A DNA stretch of 58,521 bases, from the NCBI GenBank assembly GCA_944381165.1, contig CALWKC010000015.1, positions 1 through 58,521 of the forward strand. Direction: 5' to 3'. Position numbers and translations under genes: made by a program. Source of the DNA: an uncultured Lachnospira sp. GTDB lineage: Bacteria > Bacillota > Clostridia > Lachnospirales > Lachnospiraceae. The notes under the pieces are model-generated. The model saw only the letters and a list, made by a program, of their open reading frames with translations, made no database searches and was not told the DNA's origin. Shown piece by piece: positions 43,348-53,337 of the stretch (position 1 is its first letter; each line of letters starts with the position of its first letter).

Positions 43348-44730
43348 TTAGGCATTTATAAGGGCTTCACCGACCTTATATATGTCACCTGCCCCCATAG
43401 TTATCAACAAATCGCCGTTGATACAATTTTTTAATAAAAATTTTTCGATTTCCTCAAAGGATTTAAAATAGTAACATTCTTTTCCGAGCTTTTCGACAGC
43501 GGCCTGTAAATCTGCCGAGCTTATGCCGAGCGTGTCTTTTTCTCTTGCGGCGTAAATATCCGCAAGCACAACAACATCAGCACCCAGAAGAGCCTCCGCA
43601 AAATCATCGAGAAGTGCCTTTGTCCTTGAGTATGTATGCGGCTGAAACACGCACCATATCCTTCTGTGAGGATAATGCTTCGCGCTGCCAAGCGTCGCCG
43701 TGATTTCGTCCGGGTGGTGGGCGTAATCGTCTATTACAGTTACGCCGTTAAATGTTCCCTTTTTCTGGAAGCGGCGGTCTGTTCCGGTGAAGCCGGCAAG
43801 TCCGCGCTTTATTGTATCAGTGTCAATTCCAAGCTTTGCCGCCGCAGCGACAGCCGCGAGCGAGTTGTATACATTGTGTATTCCCGGCACATTAAGATGA
43901 ATAGTCCCTGAAGGCTTATTATTAATAAGGAGCGTGTATGTGCAGTGGCCAAGCTCATCATATGTAATATCAGAGGCACTGTAATCGCTGTTCTCAGGGT
44001 TTGAGCCGAAGGTGATAACCTCGCAGTTCTTTTCGCTGTAAAAATATTCATAGTTCTCTATATCGCTGCTGATAATCAGCGTTCCGTTATCCGGAAGCTT
44101 TTCGGTAAAAAGCTTAAACGAATGGCGTATATCGTCCAGATCCTTGAAAAAATCAAGATGATCTGCCTTTACATTTAAAATTACATTGAGAGTAGGGTGA
44201 AAGGACAGAAAGCTGTTGGTATATTCGCATGCCTCAGTAACAAAAATATCTGATTTGCCGACGCGGATATTTCCGCCTATGCTGTGAAGTATACCGCCGA
44301 CGGAAACAGTAGGGTCGCATTCTGCTGCTAGCAGAATATCCGTAAGCATTGACGTGGTCGTGGTTTTTCCGTGTGTTCCCGCAATATTTACTGCGACACG
44401 ATAGTTGGTCATAAGCTGACCGAGAAGCTCGGCGCGGCTGATTGTGGGAATTCCGAGACTGCGCGCGCGTGTAAGCTCCGGATTTGTATCTGAGATGGCT
44501 GCGGTGTATACGACTAAATCATAGTCCGGATGTATGTTTCCGGCTTCCTGCGTGTAATAGCATTTGCAGCCTTCTTTTTCAAGTGCGTCGGTCAGGTCGG
44601 ATTCATGGCTGTCAGAGCCCGACACCGTAAAATTCCTTGCGATTAAAATATGCGCCAGTCCGCTCATGCTTATACCGCCTATGCCTATGAAATGAACATG
44701 GATAGGATGATTAAAATCAATTTTATACAT
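43348..44730 (-). CDS. murC: UDP-N-acetylmuramate--L-alanine ligase
   Basis: The 460-residue cytoplasmic ligase adds L-Ala to UDP-MurNAc. It has the N-terminal G-I-G-G-I-S-M-S-G-L-A nucleotide loop, the ATP loop G-T-H-G-K-T-T-T-T-S, and 'D-D-Y-A-H-H-P' near the C-terminal domain, all typical of MurC. Length is normal. A weak GAAAGG precedes the ATG. No terminator is seen before the DnaA boxes downstream. Confidence 0.95.
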   Translation of the reverse strand: MYKIDFNHPIHVHFIGIGGISMSGLAHILIARNFTVSGSDSHESDLTDALEKEGCKCYYTQEAGNIHPDYDLVVYTAAISDTNPELTRARSLGIPTISRAELLGQLMTNYRVAVNIAGTHGKTTTTSMLTDILLAAECDPTVSVGGILHSIGGNIRVGKSDIFVTEACEYTNSFLSFHPTLNVILNVKADHLDFFKDLDDIRHSFKLFTEKLPDNGTLIISSDIENYEYFYSEKNCEVITFGSNPENSDYSASDITYDELGHCTYTLLINNKPSGTIHLNVPGIHNVYNSLAAVAAAAKLGIDTDTIKRGLAGFTGTDRRFQKKGTFNGVTVIDDYAHHPDEITATLGSAKHYPHRRIWCVFQPHTYSRTKALLDDFAEALLGADVVVLADIYAAREKDTLGISSADLQAAVEKLGKECYYFKSFEEIEKFLLKNCINGDLLITMGAGDIYKVGEALINA

Positions 44731-44777
44731 AGCAATATGCCTTTCTTATTATTAAATATCAGTGAAACTTTAAAAAC

Positions 44778-44805
44778 ATTATAAACATATTATAGAAAAA
44801 TTCAA
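44778..44805 (-). promoter_or_regulatory. SigA promoter of murC
   Basis: On the minus strand TTGAAT and a perfect TATAAT are separated by 16 bp. The 348 bp between murC and glgC are very AT-rich and hold only this and the glgC promoter. Confidence 0.75.
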
Positions 44806-45005
44806 ACACATTTATGGCAATTTTTCGGTTGAAATGAGCTGATATTTTGACTGTTTAAATAAATAAAAATATAGCTGAAAAAGGTAAAAAACAAATTAGT
44901 TAGAAAATTTTGTAAAAAAAGAAAAATTGTATCTGAATTAAAAGCAGTTGGTTGTAAATTGTGGATTTAAAAGACAAAAAAATTTAAAAAAAAGAAAAAA
45001 TTCTT

Positions 45006-45034
45006 TTTACTTACAAAAGTGAATATGATATAAT
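45006..45034 (+). promoter_or_regulatory. SigA promoter of glgC-glgD
   Basis: TTTACT (45006-45011) and TATAAT (45029-45034) are 17 bp apart, with a TGA extension before the -10 box. Confidence 0.8.
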
Positions 45035-45078
45035 TAGGACAACTTAAGACAGTAAAATTTAACATCAGAGGTGAGAGC

Positions 45079-46353
45079 ATGATTAAAAAGGAAATGATTG
45101 CCATGTTATTGGCAGGGGGACAGGGCAGCAGACTCGGCGTCCTGACTTCAAAGATGGCTAAGCCGGCTGTTGCATTTGGAGGGAAATACCGCATAATTGA
45201 TTTCCCGCTCAGCAACTGTATTAATTCGGGAATTGACACTGTAGGCGTACTCACACAGTATCAGCCGCTGAGACTTAACACTCACATAGGCATAGGTATT
45301 CCGTGGGATCTGGATCGTAATGTGGGCGGCGTAACGGTACTGCCTCCGTATGAAAAGAGTAATAACAGTGAGTGGTACACGGGTACAGCTAATGCTATTT
45401 ATCAGAATCTTGAGTACATGGAACAGTATAATCCGGATTATGTGTTAATCTTGTCAGGTGACCATATTTATAAAATGGACTACAAGATTATGCTTGATTA
45501 CCACAAGGCAAATAATGCCGATATTACGATTGCCGCTATGCCTGTTCCGATTGAGGAGGCAAACAGATTTGGTATTGTGGTTACGGACACAGACAACAGG
45601 ATAACGGAATTTGAGGAAAAACCGGAGAATCCAAAGAGTAACCTTGCTTCTATGGGTATTTACATATTCAGCTGGAAAGTCCTTAAAAATGCTTTGATTG
45701 CGCTCAAGGACCAGAAGGAATGTGACTTTGGAAAGCATGTTATTCCTTATTGCTTTGAGAATAATAAGCGTCTGTTTGCATACGAGTACAACGGCTACTG
45801 GAAGGATGTAGGAACACTCAGTTCATATTGGGAGGCTAATATGGAACTGATAGATATTATCCCGGTATTTAACCTGTATGAGGAGTTCTGGAAGATTTAC
45901 ACAAGCACAGATGCCATTCCTCCGCAGTATATTGCCGCCGACGCTTATATTGAGAAAAGTATTATAGGAGACGGCACAGAGGTTTACGGAAAGGTTTACA
46001 ACTCTGTAATAGGCTCAGGCGTTATTATTGAGGAGGGAGCTGTAGTGAGAGACTCAATAATTATGCAGGATACTGTTATCGGAAAGAATTCTAATATCAA
46101 TAAGGCGATTATCGCTGAAGAGGTTGTTATTGGCGACAATGTAGAGCTTGGGATTGGAGAAGAGGCTGAAAATGTACTGAAGCCTAAGATTTATAACTCA
46201 GGTCTTGTGACAATAGGTGAGTGTTCGGTTATTCCCGACGGTGTTAAGATTGGAAAGAATACGGCTATTTCGGGCGAGACAAAACCGGAGGATTATCCGG
46301 AGGGATTGCTTGCCAGTGGCGGCGTAATAATTAAGGCAGGTGACAACGTATGA
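45079..46353 (+). CDS. glgC: Glucose-1-phosphate adenylyltransferase, catalytic subunit
   Basis: The 424-residue enzyme makes ADP-glucose for glycogen. The N-terminal domain has '[14 protein letters not shown]' and '[10 protein letters not shown]', then D-H-I-Y-K-M-D and F-E-E-K-P. A left-handed beta-helix forms the C terminus (about 290-410). It overlaps the glgD gene by 4 bp, so the two subunits are made together. AGAGGTGAG precedes the ATG. Confidence 0.95.
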   Translation: MIKKEMIAMLLAGGQGSRLGVLTSKMAKPAVAFGGKYRIIDFPLSNCINSGIDTVGVLTQYQPLRLNTHIGIGIPWDLDRNVGGVTVLPPYEKSNNSEWYTGTANAIYQNLEYMEQYNPDYVLILSGDHIYKMDYKIMLDYHKANNADITIAAMPVPIEEANRFGIVVTDTDNRITEFEEKPENPKSNLASMGIYIFSWKVLKNALIALKDQKECDFGKHVIPYCFENNKRLFAYEYNGYWKDVGTLSSYWEANMELIDIIPVFNLYEEFWKIYTSTDAIPPQYIAADAYIEKSIIGDGTEVYGKVYNSVIGSGVIIEEGAVVRDSIIMQDTVIGKNSNINKAIIAEEVVIGDNVELGIGEEAENVLKPKIYNSGLVTIGECSVIPDGVKIGKNTAISGETKPEDYPEGLLASGGVIIKAGDNV

Positions 46354-47465
46354 AAGCAATAGGAATTATTTTGGCCGGCGGCAATAACAAGATGATGAGA
46401 GAATTGTCAAATAAGAGAGCGATAGCAGCGATGCCGGTTGCGGGAAGTTATCGCAGTATAGACTTTGCGCTGAGCAACATGTCTAATTCAAGAATTCAGA
46501 AAGTTGCAGTTATCACACAGTACAATGCAAGGTCTTTAAATGAACATCTGAGCTCTTCAAAATGGTGGGATTTCGGAAGAAAGCAGGGAGGTCTGTTTGT
46601 TTTCACTCCTACGATTACGGCTGACAGCAGTTATTGGTACAGGGGAACTGCGGATTCGTTATATCAGAATCTTCATTTTCTCAAGTCAAGCCACGAGCCT
46701 TATGTTGTCATTGCCTCAGGAGACGGGGTTTATAAGCTTGATTATAACAGGGTGCTTGAGTATCATATCGAGAAAAAAGCAGACATCACAATGGTTGTAA
46801 AGAAAATGGATGACCGCTCTGAGATTAACCGTTATGGTCTTGTGTCAATGACAGACGAGGGAAGGGTTACCGAGATTGACGAGAAACCTCTTGAGACAAA
46901 TCTTTCAACCGTTTCAACAGGTATTTATATTGTTAGACGCCGTCTGCTTATCGAGCTTATCGAAAAGGCTGCGGAGGAGGATCGCCATGATTTTGTAAGG
47001 GATATTTTAATACGCTATAAAAATATTAAAAAGATTTATGCATATAAAATGGATACATACTGGAGTAATATTTCCACGGTAGATTCTTACTATAAGACGA
47101 ATATGGACTTCTTAAAGCGCGATGTGAGAAATTATTTCTTCAAGGAATATCCTGATATTTATACAAAGATAGATGATTTACCTCCGGCAAAGTATAATTT
47201 TGGGGCTAATGTAAAGAACAGTCTTGTATCAAGCGGATGCATTATAAACGGATGCGTTGAGAATTCTGTTTTGTTTAAAAAGATTTATATAGGAAATAAC
47301 AGCGTTGTTAAAAATTGTATTATTCTCAATGATGCATATATAGGCGATAATTCTTATATTGAAAATTGCATCATTGAAAGCGGAAGTACTATTAAGGCTA
47401 ACTCGCGTTATGTAGGTGAGAATGGTCCTATGATTGTGGTAGAAGACAATCCGATTTATTATTAG
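46350..47465 (+). CDS. glgD: GlgD, non-catalytic partner of GlgC
   Basis: The 371-residue paralogue of GlgC has an altered active site: the N-terminal loop reads L-A-G-G-N-N-K-M instead of G-G-Q-G-S-R-L. In Bacillus-type and clostridial bacteria GlgD boosts GlgC activity in a mixed tetramer. The C-terminal beta-helix is kept. The start overlaps the glgC stop (ATGA), and AGGCAGGTGA in glgC serves as its site. Confidence 0.93.
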   Translation: MKAIGIILAGGNNKMMRELSNKRAIAAMPVAGSYRSIDFALSNMSNSRIQKVAVITQYNARSLNEHLSSSKWWDFGRKQGGLFVFTPTITADSSYWYRGTADSLYQNLHFLKSSHEPYVVIASGDGVYKLDYNRVLEYHIEKKADITMVVKKMDDRSEINRYGLVSMTDEGRVTEIDEKPLETNLSTVSTGIYIVRRRLLIELIEKAAEEDRHDFVRDILIRYKNIKKIYAYKMDTYWSNISTVDSYYKTNMDFLKRDVRNYFFKEYPDIYTKIDDLPPAKYNFGANVKNSLVSSGCIINGCVENSVLFKKIYIGNNSVVKNCIILNDAYIGDNSYIENCIIESGSTIKANSRYVGENGPMIVVEDNPIYY

Positions 47466-47527
47466 TGGCATTCGGAGGCGGCTAATATTAATAATTTGAT
47501 AAAGTTAGTGTATCAGAAGGGGTGCTT

Positions 47528-47812
47528 ATGAATATAACAGATGTACGTGTCAGAAAAATCGAGAAAGAAGGTAAAATGAAGGCTGTAGCGTCAGTCACTC
47601 TTGACAATGAGTTTGTCATTCATGATATTAAGGTGATTGAAGGAGATAAGGGGCTGTTCATAGCAATGCCAAGCAGAAGGTCAGCCGACGGTGAGTACAG
47701 GGATATAGCTCATCCTATTAATACCGAGACAAGGAAACACCTTCAGGAGATTGTTCTTGACGCATATGAGAATGCCGACAGCGGCAGCGATGCAATGGGG
47801 GAAACATATTAA
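47528..47812 (+). CDS. spoVG: Septation/sporulation regulator SpoVG
   Basis: A 94-residue RNA/DNA-binding protein. It begins [11 protein letters not shown] and contains '[10 protein letters not shown]' and 'D-I-A-H-P-I-N', the SpoVG hallmarks. ATG 47528 is preceded by AGGGGTG; an in-frame GTG at 47522 is less likely. The spoVG-pth-mfd order mirrors the Bacillus spoVG-prs-pth-mfd region. Confidence 0.95.
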   Translation: MNITDVRVRKIEKEGKMKAVASVTLDNEFVIHDIKVIEGDKGLFIAMPSRRSADGEYRDIAHPINTETRKHLQEIVLDAYENADSGSDAMGETY

Positions 47813-47838
47813 TCATATTAAAAATTTAATTTGAACAA

Positions 47839-47887
47839 TCAGCTTAGGCGTATAAAAGACCGCAGCACGTCTTGACGCCTAAGCTGA
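47839..47887 (+). terminator. Long hairpin between spoVG and pth
   Basis: TCAGCTTAGGCGT (47839-47851) pairs perfectly with ACGCCTAAGCTGA (47875-47887), and the loop holds an AAGAC/GTCTT hairpin. A weak T run (AATAATTTT) follows, so it may be a weak terminator. A second hairpin, GAAAGCC/GGCTTTC, lies at 47901-47920 in the pth leader. Confidence 0.55.
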
Positions 47888-47949
47888 AATAATTTTGCGC
47901 GAAAGCCCCCTGTGGCTTTCCGGCAGCGAGAAGAATTTGGAGGTGCGGC

Positions 47950-48513
47950 ATGTATATCATAGCGGGACTTGGTAATCCTGGAAAAGAGTACTCAAATACC
48001 AGACATAATATTGGATTTTCAGTGATAGATGCGCTCGGCAGTAAGTATAATATTGATGTGGATACCGCTAAGCACAAGGGGCTGATTGGAAAAGGCATTA
48101 TAGATGGTCAGAGAGTAATTCTCGTAAAGCCGCTGACTTACATGAATCTGTCAGGTGAGTGTATACGTGAGGTTTTAGATTACTATAAAGCAGATGAGGA
48201 TGATTTGATTGTTATTTTTGATGACATCAGCCTTGAGCCGGGAAAGCTGCGTCTGAGAGCAAAGGGAAGCGCCGGGGGACACAACGGTGTTAAGAGCATT
48301 ATCTCACATCTCGGAAGCGACAGGTTTAAGCGTATTAAGTTCGGTGTTGGAGATAAGCCTAAGGGCTGGGATTTGGCGGACTGGGTTTTGTCAAGGTTTC
48401 CGGGGGAGGCCGCTTGGGATGTTGAGCATGGTATAGAGCGGGCATGTGAAGCGGTATCGTGCATAATAACAGAGGGTATTGAGAGCGGTATGAACAAATA
48501 TAACGGAGATTAG
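47950..48513 (+). CDS. pth: Peptidyl-tRNA hydrolase
   Basis: The 187-residue enzyme releases tRNA from stalled peptides. It opens with 'G-L-G-N-P-G-K-E-Y-S-N-T-R-H-N-I-G' (Asn and His of the active site), and 'K-P-L-T-Y-M-N-L-S-G' and 'G-S-A-G-G-H-N-G' follow. Length is typical. TTGGAGG precedes the ATG. mfd starts 9 bp after its stop. Confidence 0.96.
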   Translation: MYIIAGLGNPGKEYSNTRHNIGFSVIDALGSKYNIDVDTAKHKGLIGKGIIDGQRVILVKPLTYMNLSGECIREVLDYYKADEDDLIVIFDDISLEPGKLRLRAKGSAGGHNGVKSIISHLGSDRFKRIKFGVGDKPKGWDLADWVLSRFPGEAAWDVEHGIERACEAVSCIITEGIESGMNKYNGD

Positions 48514-48521
48514 GACTGAAT

Positions 48522-51500
48522 ATGAAAGCATTTTACGGTCCGTTGCAGGAATTGGCAGGAATTGAGCAGCTGCAGCGGGATTTTTCTAAGACCGGAAAAA
48601 CGGTCATGGTTAGCGGTTGTATTGACACTCAAAAGCTGCATCTGGTGCATGCCGCGGCACAGAATTACCGGTTTCGTGTAATTATAACGAGCGACGAGGC
48701 GAAAGCCAGAGAAATGCAGCAGGATTCAAGATTTTTTGATAAGTCGAGTGTATACTATCCGGCAAAGGATTTTATATTTTACAGCGCCGACGTGCACGGA
48801 AGCCAGCTGGTGGGAGAGCGTCTCAGATGTATACACAAAATAATAGAGACACTTGGAACAGATATGGCGGGCAGCGGCAATGAGGATAGGGGACAGGGTG
48901 AGAAGCCTGCAGGGGGTCTGACTCTGATTACTACTATTGACGGCTGTGTGGATATGCTGATGCCAATTAAGAGATATATTGACAACACAATCTATTTTAA
49001 GCTCGGAGATGTGGTTGACATACAGGAGCTTGCCGTCAGGCTTGTGGAAACAGGCTATACAAGAGTTCCGATGGTAGAGGGGCAGGGACAGTTTGCCGTC
49101 AGAGGCGGGATTATAGATATATTTTCGCATACAGATGAGACACCTGTGCGTATTGAATTGTGGGATGATGAAATCGATTCAATACGTTTTTTTGACGTGG
49201 AAAGCCAGCGCTCTGTGGAGAAAGCAGAGAGCTACAGTGCGTTTCCTGCGACAGAGTGGATACTCTCAGAGGAAGAGATAGAGGGCGGAATGGCGGCTGT
49301 TGCAGCTGAGCTTAAGGAACAGCTGAAGGTACTCGGAGCCGGAAAGAAAAATAAGTCCCAGCAGGAAATGGAAGCGTGCAACCGATTGAGAAGGGCGTAT
49401 GCGGATTTTGAGAGGACAAGAGATTACAGCAAATTTATACATTCTTTTACAGACCGGACGGAGGGTCTTCTGTCATATTTTGCGGCGGAGGACACGCTTT
49501 TTGTGTTAGATGAGCCTAACAGAATACAGGAACGAATGGAGCTTATATTTTTTGAGTATGAGGAGAGCATGAAAAACCGCCTTGAGGGCGGATATGTTCT
49601 TCCCAGCCAGACTAAGCTCATGCGGACGCTTCCGGAGGTGGCAGATGTGCTTAGGACAAAGAGACTTTTGCTGCTCTCGGCGCTTGACTATAAACCGCAG
49701 ATGATTACAGTGACGGATTATTTAAGGATTGACGCGAGAAGCATAAGCTCTTATAACAACAGCTTTGAATATCTTGCCGATGATATTAAAAAGTATAAGC
49801 GCGCAGGGTACAGGGTTATTCTTATATGCAATTCGAGGACAAGAGCTGCAAGAATTGTCTCGGATCTGGCTGATTTGGGGACAGAGAGCTATTTCAGCGA
49901 GGATTTTGACAGAGAAGTTGTTCCAGGAACGGTTATGGTAACATACGGAAATATACACAGAGGCTTTGAGTATCCTTTAATTCGCTTTGTCGTGATCACC
50001 GAGAATGATATTTTTACAAGCAGGACAAGAAAGAAAAGAAATAAGAAAAAGTATGAAGGTAAGGCGATAGCCGGTTTTAACGAGCTGAGCGTGGGAGACT
50101 ATGTGGTACATGAGACTCATGGTCTGGGAATTTACAAGGGTATTGAAAAAATTACCGTTGAGGGGGTAGAGAAGGATTACGTAAAAATCGAGTATGCCGG
50201 AAACAGTAATCTGTATGTTCTTGCAACACAGCTTGACCGTCTGCAGAAATACGCTGCTGCTGACACGGAAAAGAAGCCTAAGCTTAACAAACTTGGGAGC
50301 GTTGAGTGGAGCAAAACTAAGGCAAAGGTGCACGGAGCCGTTGAGGAGGTCGCAAAGGATTTAGTTGAGCTCTATGCCGCCCGTCAAAATCAGAAGGGAT
50401 ATGCGTTCGGACCTGATACGGTATGGCAGAAGGAGTTTGAGGAAATGTTTCCTTACGAGGAGACTCCTGACCAGCTGAGCGCTATTGAGGATACAAAGCG
50501 CGATATGGAGAGCATGCGGATAATGGACAGACTGATATGCGGCGATGTCGGATACGGAAAGACGGAGGTCGCAATACGAGCGGCATTCAAGGCAGTTCAG
50601 GAGGGCAAGCAGGTCGCATATCTTGTGCCGACGACGATTCTTGCACAGCAGCACTTTAATACATTTGAGCACAGAATGAAGAATTTTCCCGTCAAGGTTG
50701 CGCAGTTGTCGAGCTTCAGAACTAACAAAGAGATAAAGGAGACGCTTGCGGATTTAAAAAAAGGTTTTGTCGATGTGGTTATAGGCACACACAGACTGCT
50801 CTCAAAGGACGTTGAATTTAAGGATTTGGGACTTCTGATTATAGATGAGGAGCAGCGTTTCGGCGTTGCTCATAAGGAAAAAATAAAGAAACTCAAAAAT
50901 AATATTGATGTACTCACACTCAGCGCAACACCGATTCCCCGCACTCTCCATATGAGCCTTGTAGGAATAAGGGATATGAGTGTGCTTGAAGAGCCTCCGG
51001 TGGACAGAGTTCCAATACAGACGTTTGTCACGGAGCACAATGACGAGATGATACGCGAGGCCATAAACCGTGAAATGGCAAGAGGTGGACAGGTGTATTA
51101 TGTATACAATCGTGTGCGAAGCATTGACGAGGCGGCGGCTCATATACAGGAGCTTGTGCCGCAGGCCAATATAGCTTCTGCTCACGGTCAGATGGATAAG
51201 CGCGAGCTCGAAAGGATTATGGTAGATTTTATTAACGGTGATATTGATGTTCTCATATCAACGACAATAATTGAGACCGGCATGGATATTTCAAATGTAA
51301 ATACAATGATTATTGAGGATGCCGACAAATTCGGTCTTTCACAGTTATACCAGCTTCGTGGAAGAGTGGGAAGAAGCAGCAGAACGGCGTATGCTTTTCT
51401 TCTGTACAGGCGCGACAGAATGCTCACTGAGGTCGCGGAAAAGAGGCTTTCGGCAATCAGGGAGTTTTCTGATTTCGGTTCGGGCTTTAAGATTGCGATG

Positions 51501-52130
51501 AAGGATTTGGAGATAAGAGGCGCGGGAAACGTGCTCGGAAAGAGCCAGCATGGTCATATGGCGGCAGTAGGGTATGATTTGTACTGCAAAATGCTCAATG
51601 AGGCAGTAAATGACCTTAAGGGCATCAAAAATGATTATGCGTTTGAGACAAATGTGGATTTGTCTGTGGATGCCTATATCCCTTCTTCCTATATAAAGAG
51701 CGAATATCAGAAGCTTGATATTTACAAGCGAATAGCAGCGATTGAGAGCGAGGAGGAGCTCTCCGATATGAGAGATGAGCTTGTCGACCGCTATGGCTCG
51801 CTTAGCGTTCCTGCACAAAATCTTTTAAATATTGCTCTTATCAAATCTATGGCGCACAAAATAGGAATTATCGAGATGAAGGGCGGTCTTGAGGAGGGCG
51901 GCGTATCGCCGTGTTACCGGACTGTCATGAAAATGTATCCTAAGGCGGAGATTAAAACAGAAGCTATTTCTGATTTTATAGACTGTTTCGGCGGAGCGAT
52001 GAAATTGTTAAGCGGGGCACAGCCGCAGTTTGTATGGCGTGTAACAAAGAAAAAATATAATAACGCCGAGGAGTATCTGGGCGGTATAAAGGATATGCTG
52101 AAAATCATGACTTCCATGCTTCAAAAATAG
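48522..52130 (+). CDS. mfd: Transcription-repair coupling factor
   Basis: The 1202-residue translocase removes stalled RNA polymerase and recruits nucleotide excision repair. Domains in order: UvrB-like N terminus (about 1-350), RNA-polymerase-interacting CarD-like domain ('G-D-Y-V-V-H-E-T-H-G-L-G-I-Y', about 525-590), RecG-like motor with Walker A G-D-V-G-Y-G-K-T-E (about 672-680) and D-E-E-Q, a second motor lobe ending in 'Q-L-R-G-R-V-G-R-S', and a C-terminal TRCF domain. Length is that of a complete protein. Confidence 0.96.
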   Translation: MKAFYGPLQELAGIEQLQRDFSKTGKTVMVSGCIDTQKLHLVHAAAQNYRFRVIITSDEAKAREMQQDSRFFDKSSVYYPAKDFIFYSADVHGSQLVGERLRCIHKIIETLGTDMAGSGNEDRGQGEKPAGGLTLITTIDGCVDMLMPIKRYIDNTIYFKLGDVVDIQELAVRLVETGYTRVPMVEGQGQFAVRGGIIDIFSHTDETPVRIELWDDEIDSIRFFDVESQRSVEKAESYSAFPATEWILSEEEIEGGMAAVAAELKEQLKVLGAGKKNKSQQEMEACNRLRRAYADFERTRDYSKFIHSFTDRTEGLLSYFAAEDTLFVLDEPNRIQERMELIFFEYEESMKNRLEGGYVLPSQTKLMRTLPEVADVLRTKRLLLLSALDYKPQMITVTDYLRIDARSISSYNNSFEYLADDIKKYKRAGYRVILICNSRTRAARIVSDLADLGTESYFSEDFDREVVPGTVMVTYGNIHRGFEYPLIRFVVITENDIFTSRTRKKRNKKKYEGKAIAGFNELSVGDYVVHETHGLGIYKGIEKITVEGVEKDYVKIEYAGNSNLYVLATQLDRLQKYAAADTEKKPKLNKLGSVEWSKTKAKVHGAVEEVAKDLVELYAARQNQKGYAFGPDTVWQKEFEEMFPYEETPDQLSAIEDTKRDMESMRIMDRLICGDVGYGKTEVAIRAAFKAVQEGKQVAYLVPTTILAQQHFNTFEHRMKNFPVKVAQLSSFRTNKEIKETLADLKKGFVDVVIGTHRLLSKDVEFKDLGLLIIDEEQRFGVAHKEKIKKLKNNIDVLTLSATPIPRTLHMSLVGIRDMSVLEEPPVDRVPIQTFVTEHNDEMIREAINREMARGGQVYYVYNRVRSIDEAAAHIQELVPQANIASAHGQMDKRELERIMVDFINGDIDVLISTTIIETGMDISNVNTMIIEDADKFGLSQLYQLRGRVGRSSRTAYAFLLYRRDRMLTEVAEKRLSAIREFSDFGSGFKIAMKDLEIRGAGNVLGKSQHGHMAAVGYDLYCKMLNEAVNDLKGIKNDYAFETNVDLSVDAYIPSSYIKSEYQKLDIYKRIAAIESEEELSDMRDELVDRYGSLSVPAQNLLNIALIKSMAHKIGIIEMKGGLEEGGVSPCYRTVMKMYPKAEIKTEAISDFIDCFGGAMKLLSGAQPQFVWRVTKKKYNNAEEYLGGIKDMLKIMTSMLQK

Positions 52131-52158
52131 GGCGCAGGACTGACGCGAAGGAAATACT

Positions 52159-52186
52159 TTGACATTTGCAGTATATATGATATAAT
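52159..52186 (+). promoter_or_regulatory. SigA promoter of the aldolase-like gene
   Basis: Perfect TTGACA (52159-52164) and TATAAT (52181-52186) are 16 bp apart, with a TGA extension. It is probably the strongest promoter in the window. Confidence 0.88.
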
Positions 52187-52232
52187 TGTGTCAGTTTAAC
52201 GCTTTAAAGCGAAAAAATACGGAGGAACAGCA

Positions 52233-53207
52233 ATGGAACAAAAGGGTGAATTAATATCTTTCAGACCGGATATTAAGGTTGTAGACTGCACGATAAGAGA
52301 CGGAGGTCTTGTAAATAATTTTTATTTTGACGATGATTTTGTAAGGGATTTGTACAAAACTAATGCCGCCGCAGGCGTTGATTATATGGAGTTCGGATAT
52401 AAGGCGTCGAAGGATCTTTTTGATGTGAACGGTTTCGGAAAGTGGAAATTCTGCGACGAGCAGGACATAAGAGACATTGTGGGCGACAATGGTACGGATT
52501 TAAAAATATCGGTTATGGCGGATGTCGGAAGAACGGATTACAAAAAGGATATAATTCCGAAAAAAGACAGCGTGATTGATATGATTCGCATTGCGACATA
52601 TGTAAATACAATTCCGGCGGCAGTCGAGATGATTAATTACTGCGCGGATTTGGGATACGAGACTACTGTCAATATTATGGCTGTTTCGACAGCCCAGGAA
52701 AGCGAGCTTGATTTGGCGCTCAAACTTCTGTCAGAGAGCAAAGCGGACGTGATTTATCTTGTTGACAGCTATGGCTCGCTGTATCCGGAGCAGATAAGAA
52801 GATATGCCGAAAAATACTTAAAGATTGCGGAGGCGGCAGGCAAAAAGGTAGGAATACATGCTCACAATAACCAGCAGCTTGCGTTTGCGAATACCATTGA
52901 GGCATGCGCTTTCGGTGTGAGCTATCTTGACGCGACTGTAAGCGGAATGGGGCGTGGAGCCGGGAATTGCTTTATGGAGCTGCTTCTGGGTTTTCTTCGC
53001 AATCCCAAGTACAGCCTGAATCCCGTCTTAAAATTTATAGAAAACCGTATTCTGCCGCTAAAAAAATCAGGAGCCGTGTGGGGCTGCGACGTACAGTATA
53101 TGCTTACGGGACAGCAAAATCAGCATCCGAGAGCAGCTATCGCGTTTACTGCGGACAAGCGCGAGGACTATGCGGCATTTTACCAGTCGGTACTTGACAG
53201 GGAATAG
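52233..53207 (+). CDS. HMGL-like aldolase (DRE-TIM metallolyase family)
   Basis: A 324-residue TIM-barrel enzyme. It opens with 'V-V-D-C-T-I-R-D-G-G-L-V-N', the D-x-T-x-R-D-G signature of the HMG-CoA lyase/isopropylmalate synthase superfamily, and has the metal ligands H-A-H-N near 210. It resembles 4-hydroxy-2-oxovalerate aldolase (DmpG-like) proteins, but the usual partner dehydrogenase is absent, so the substrate is uncertain. It has its own strong promoter, and CGGAGGA lies 7 nt before the ATG. Confidence 0.83.
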   Translation: MEQKGELISFRPDIKVVDCTIRDGGLVNNFYFDDDFVRDLYKTNAAAGVDYMEFGYKASKDLFDVNGFGKWKFCDEQDIRDIVGDNGTDLKISVMADVGRTDYKKDIIPKKDSVIDMIRIATYVNTIPAAVEMINYCADLGYETTVNIMAVSTAQESELDLALKLLSESKADVIYLVDSYGSLYPEQIRRYAEKYLKIAEAAGKKVGIHAHNNQQLAFANTIEACAFGVSYLDATVSGMGRGAGNCFMELLLGFLRNPKYSLNPVLKFIENRILPLKKSGAVWGCDVQYMLTGQQNQHPRAAIAFTADKREDYAAFYQSVLDRE

Positions 53208-53240
53208 ACTTAATGTATACAGACGGTCTGATATATATAG

Positions 53241-53269
53241 TTGACTTTAGTATGCTGTAGTATTAAAAT
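53241..53269 (+). promoter_or_regulatory. SigA promoter of ilvE
   Basis: TTGACT (53241-53246) and TAAAAT (53264-53269) are 17 bp apart. An 11-bp palindrome, CAGACGGTCTG (53220-53230), lies 10 bp upstream of the -35 box and may be an operator. Confidence 0.7.
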
Positions 53270-53337
53270 ACGTTTAAGAATTTTACCAGGTAAGTGCTTT
53301 GAACGGCGCTTATATTAAAAGAAAGGAAGTAATGAAG

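Noticed and set aside
53270-53337. T-box riboswitch before ilvE
   Set aside because: The leader after the promoter is only about 60 nt and has no T-box sequence or specifier stem.
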